Source: CAZABG01 sp964483465 (GTDB taxonomy: Bacteria; Chlamydiota; Chlamydiia; Chlamydiales; Parachlamydiaceae). From it: a stretch of DNA of 7,865 nucleotides. The notes beneath the pieces were generated by a model. The model was not told where the DNA came from. It made no database searches and saw only the letters and a list, made by a program, of their open reading frames with translations. Made by a program: the position numbers and the translations under genes. Below, piece after piece: positions 5,363 through 7,865 of this stretch (position 1 is its first letter; each line of letters starts with the position of its first letter). The stretch lies in contig CAZABG010000099.1 in the NCBI GenBank assembly GCA_964483465.1, positions 1 through 7,865 on the forward strand, in the 5' to 3' direction.

Positions 5363-6007
5363 CTAGTAAATCATGAAGATGGCGGGGCGCTTATCGATTT
5401 CGGGTATAGATTTCCACTCAGATACACGCCTTACATCCACCAACTGATTTTGCGACATCAGGTCGCAGGCAATTCCGAGGTACGATTCTTTCGGAAGAAG
5501 CGCGAGCAATTTTTCAAGAGTTTTGCGGTTGCGATAAGGCGCTTCGATAAAAAGATGCAGCGTTTGCTTTTCAAGTTTGAATGATTTATCGAGTTGGTAT
5601 GGCAGGTATCCATGAAACGTGAATCGTTGCGAGGGAAGACCTGAAAGCATGATGGCAAGAAGGATGGAGGAAGGTCCTATCAGTGCTTCGACGGGAATAT
5701 GGTTTTTGCGCGCCCATGCAACAAGCTGATAGCCAGGATCGGCAAGGCAAGGGAGGCCCGCATCGCTGATGAGTCCGATGTGAGCCCCTTTTTTAAGCGG
5801 GTCGGTAAGTTCTGAGAGATCTTTTGTGTGCTCATTTAGAAGGAGAATAGGAAGCGTGAGAGAAAAGCGTTTTAAATAGCGCCTCCCCTCTTTTTCACTT
5901 TCCGCGATGAGATGGGTGAGCGTCTTCATTTTCTCAAAAAGGATAGGCGGGAATGCAGAAGACTCGGTGTTATCAGCGATGAGGTTGGGAAGAAGAATGA
6001 GCGTCAC
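5363..6007 (-). CDS. Short RsmI/YraL-type SAM-dependent methyltransferase
   Basis: A tetrapyrrole-methylase-fold enzyme of the RsmI group; E. coli RsmI 2'-O-methylates cytidine 1402 of 16S rRNA. Recognisable motifs are HLIAESEKEGRRYLKRF (32-48), GLISDAGLPCLADPG (78-92), ALIGPSSILLAI (108-119) and GLPSQRFTFHGYLP (123-136). At 214 residues it lacks the C-terminal extension of the roughly 286-residue E. coli protein and has a divergent N-terminus. It matches the shorter YraL-like version that I recall as CT048 in Chlamydia. Whether this shorter form modifies the same nucleotide is not known from sequence. The GTG start overlaps the TGA of holA in GTGA, so the two are translationally coupled. It ends two bases before the right inverted repeat. 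Confidence 0.88.
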   Translation of the reverse strand: MTLILLPNLIADNTESSAFPPILFEKMKTLTHLIAESEKEGRRYLKRFSLTLPILLLNEHTKDLSELTDPLKKGAHIGLISDAGLPCLADPGYQLVAWARKNHIPVEALIGPSSILLAIMLSGLPSQRFTFHGYLPYQLDKSFKLEKQTLHLFIEAPYRNRKTLEKLLALLPKESYLGIACDLMSQNQLVDVRRVSEWKSIPEIDKRPAIFMIY

Positions 6008-6990
6008 GGAAACCTTGCTACAAATAGATCTGAAAGAAGTTCATAATCGGGTGATCCTTCTTTTCCTTTAAGTTCATAGTCATCTACATGAACAAGCGCC
6101 TTTTTAAGCCGTTCAAAACCCATTAAACGAATATTTTCAAGATGCTTGTCTAGAACATAGCCTTTAAGGAAAGGGATAGCAGCGGAAACAGCCTCTTTAG
6201 AGCCGCCGTTTCGGAGGATTGAAGCCGCCTTTAAATCGGTTTCGATCTGGCTTCGCACCGATTTCAGGATAGCAAAGTAAGCAACGCCTTGATCGAGCAG
6301 ATTTCGCATTTGCTTTATCGCAAGAGCCCGTTCTTTTTTAAAAAGAGCATCGCCAAGTTCGTACGTGTTGGATTCAGCGCCGCGAGGCACCACAAGTAAA
6401 ACGTCTTTGAGAGTGATTGGGTTTCTTGCATCGACAAAAAGAAGAAGCTTATCCAGTTCTTGTTTTAATAATTCCGTGTCGCCTCTGGTCTCTTTTACAA
6501 GACGAATAGCCGCATCGCGCTCAATCTTTTTATTAACTTTGCTTAAATAGAGATGCACCCATTCTTCGGCGCCTTTTTCTTTTTGCCAGCTCTTCTCCGC
6601 GGCAAGGTCAAGAACCACCCCCTCTTTCTCCACTTTGCGAAAAAAAGCTTTGGCGGAGGACGCCCCGCTTAAAACGATAAATGCTTTATCGGATCCTTTA
6701 AGGGCTGCCACTTCATCTTCTGCATTAAGCTGGTCCACTTCGCTTAGGAGTATTTGCTTATCGGAAAAGAAAGTTGGCGTATTAATCTCTTGCGAAAGTT
6801 CGCCCTCGCCTATTCTTTTAACGCCGAGAGGGCCGATATTTTCTTTCTTTGAAATTTTTTCGACCAGCATATCGACGGCAGTCCGATTCTCACGGCCCTC
6901 CTCTGATACAATTAGGTATAGAGAGGAAAAACGGGTTTTTTCCGCCCCTTCGATATGCTTCTCAAACGCCTTAATGGAAGTTAATTTCAT
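6004..6990 (-). CDS. holA: DNA polymerase III delta subunit (HolA-like)
   Basis: The delta subunit belongs to the clamp loader, where it opens the beta sliding clamp. The 328-residue product follows the HolA plan: an N-terminal AAA-like domain without a Walker A motif (YLIVSEEGRENRTAVDMLVE, 25-44; KQILLSEVDQLN, 78-89; AFIVLSGASS, 103-112), a middle lid with TRGDTELLKQELDKLLLFV (168-186) and ITLKDVLLVVPRGAESNTYE (192-211), and a C-terminal collar domain with LLDQGVAYFAILKSVRSQIE (231-250). Sequence similarity in this family is low, but the GD...L.QEL.KL block and the order of segments are characteristic. It corresponds by position to CT047 of C. trachomatis. I choose the ATG at 6990; a TTG at 7026 would add 12 residues but has no ribosome site. 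It overlaps the downstream methylase by four bases. Confidence 0.85.
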   Translation of the reverse strand: MKLTSIKAFEKHIEGAEKTRFSSLYLIVSEEGRENRTAVDMLVEKISKKENIGPLGVKRIGEGELSQEINTPTFFSDKQILLSEVDQLNAEDEVAALKGSDKAFIVLSGASSAKAFFRKVEKEGVVLDLAAEKSWQKEKGAEEWVHLYLSKVNKKIERDAAIRLVKETRGDTELLKQELDKLLLFVDARNPITLKDVLLVVPRGAESNTYELGDALFKKERALAIKQMRNLLDQGVAYFAILKSVRSQIETDLKAASILRNGGSKEAVSAAIPFLKGYVLDKHLENIRLMGFERLKKALVHVDDYELKGKEGSPDYELLSDLFVARFP

Positions 6991-7134
6991 AGGCAAAATC
7001 TTACCCTTAAATGATATCCCCTGCAAGAGGATTAAGGAATTGTAAAAGTTAATAAAAGATTAATATAAAGATCTTGTTAATAAGCATCTATTAATAACCA
7101 ACAAGGAATATAATTAAATTATAGAGGTCAAAAT
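6991..7134. promoter_or_regulatory. Divergent promoter region with repeated TTAATA words
   Basis: This AT-rich gap separates holA (minus) from the Inc-like gene (plus) and should hold promoters for both. TTAATA occurs at 7049, 7060, 7077 and 7091. On the plus strand a perfect TATAAT lies at 7109-7114, 20 bases before the ATG, but no good -35 sits 16-18 bases upstream. AGAGG at 7123-7127, seven bases from the ATG, is a clear ribosome site for the plus-strand gene. The four TTAATA words may be chance in such AT-rich DNA. Confidence 0.4.
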
Positions 7135-7865
7135 ATGACTAGTGATGCATCACCCATTCAACCAAGCCTTTCAATTGAAGCGGGAAAACTTCCCCACCAG
7201 GAGCAAATCTCTGCTCAAAAATGGGGTCATACTTTTACTAAGATCGCCTACGCTTCTGCCGCCGTCGCTGCCGTCGCTTTTACCGTAGCGCTCGTTGCTG
7301 CGGCCGTATTTTTTACTGGGGGTGCCGCTTTACCCGTTTTCATCGCGTTAGGTTCTGTCGCCGCTTTATCAGGAGGCGGCGCTCTCATCGCTAAATTCTT
7401 CCAAGAGAAATTCGCGCAAAAAGAAAGCGCCGCCAAAGAAGAAAACGTCCTTGCTTCTCGTCTATATGAAATCCTTGGCAAGGACATGACGATCGAAGAT
7501 TTTGAAAAGGTCAAAAATATCTCAGCTGCCGCAGAAGATAAAAGCAAATTAACCGATTTCCTAGAACTTGTGAATAAACGTAATCATGGCGAAGAGATAT
7601 CCGATCAGCAATTATTAGATGCATACTATGGAATCAAAGTTCCTGACGGCAGCGATGTCTTGAAAGGAGGCATTTACGCTAAAATCCTATTTATTAGGGA
7701 ACCCTCAAATGAACTCCCTTATGCAAATCTAAATCAAAGGCTCATGGACCTTTTAGGCGATAACTACAGTTCAGCAGAAGCCAGAAAGTTATTAACACGG
7801 TTTAAAGATCCTTTAGACCAAATAAGAGTCGCAAAAGTTGTCGACGCTTTAGAAAGCATGAAAGG
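7135..7865 (+). CDS. Putative Inc-type inclusion membrane protein, 5' part
   Basis: An open frame of 243 codons that runs off the right edge. The ATG has a clear ribosome site (AGAGG, seven bases away). A polar N-terminus of about 35 residues without a cleavable signal is followed by two hydrophobic helices, about 37-60 (rich in Ala and Val) and 66-87 (small residues, Gly-rich), joined by a turn of about five residues. The rest is a charged, soluble, helical region. This bilobed hydrophobic domain near the N-terminus is the defining layout of chlamydial inclusion membrane proteins, exported by type III secretion and inserted in the vacuole membrane. Inc proteins share almost no sequence, so the call rests on architecture alone; an ordinary two-helix membrane protein cannot be excluded. 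It stands where C. trachomatis, as I recall, has hctB upstream of CT047. Confidence 0.72.
   Translation, partial: MTSDASPIQPSLSIEAGKLPHQEQISAQKWGHTFTKIAYASAAVAAVAFTVALVAAAVFFTGGAALPVFIALGSVAALSGGGALIAKFFQEKFAQKESAAKEENVLASRLYEILGKDMTIEDFEKVKNISAAAEDKSKLTDFLELVNKRNHGEEISDQQLLDAYYGIKVPDGSDVLKGGIYAKILFIREPSNELPYANLNQRLMDLLGDNYSSAEARKLLTRFKDPLDQIRVAKVVDALESMK

Noticed and set aside
5248..5365. Chain of tiny plus-strand frames (MRFMRE, MNVLS, then 27 residues) with a ribosome-site-like AGGAG ahead, resembling a leader peptide.
   Set aside because: The frames lie within the inverted repeats, lead into antisense sequence of the RsmI-like gene, and have no downstream plus-strand gene to regulate.
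5273..5584. Plus-strand open frame of 103 codons.
   Set aside because: It begins in the hairpin loop and runs antisense through the 3' part of the RsmI-like gene; the sense strand has clear family motifs.
7248..7547. Minus-strand open frame of 99 codons near the right edge.
   Set aside because: It is antisense to the Inc-like gene, which has a proper ribosome site and a coherent membrane layout.

Overview
The window looks like a piece of chromosome from a member of the Chlamydiota, most likely an environmental, amoeba-associated lineage rather than Chlamydia itself. The main reason is gene order. A CT053-like acidic protein followed by hemW, and a holA-like gene followed by a short RsmI-type methylase, match what I recall of Chlamydia trachomatis CT053-CT052 and CT047-CT048. 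Several proteins look like secreted or inclusion-membrane proteins, and base composition is moderate to low in GC. A cytochrome c maturation gene (ccsA) beside CT053/hemW fits environmental chlamydiae better than the pathogenic species. All family calls come from reading translations by eye; no database was searched.

Layout. Positions 1-1198 (minus strand) hold a two-gene unit of unknown function: a 282-residue protein with a proline run and a basic helical tail, coupled by a 4-base TTGA stop/start overlap to a second gene that runs off the left edge. Positions 1284-4049 (plus strand) hold a tight three-gene run, ccsA - CT053-like - hemW, in which two of the three products handle haem. Positions 4050-5362 are an accessory insert between the convergent 3' ends of hemW and the RsmI-like gene. 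It contains an unrecognised 240-residue protein, a frameshifted coding fragment, a very AT-rich promoter region, a more GC-rich remnant and two consecutive hairpins. It is bounded at both ends by an almost perfect 30/31-bp inverted repeat lying only a few bases beyond each flanking stop codon. Positions 5363-6990 (minus strand) hold holA and the RsmI-like gene, coupled by a GTGA overlap. Positions 6991-7134 are a divergent AT-rich promoter region. From 7135 to the right edge is an incomplete gene for a protein with two closely spaced hydrophobic helices, the layout of chlamydial inclusion membrane (Inc) proteins.

The housekeeping genes (ccsA, hemW, holA, the methylase) form conserved blocks. 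The unrecognised genes sit at their borders and look like lineage-specific, possibly secreted, factors. The least explained part is the repeat-bounded segment 4054-5360. It could be a decayed mobile element, or a once-palindromic convergent 3' region that was split by an insertion. No rRNA, tRNA or CRISPR array was seen.
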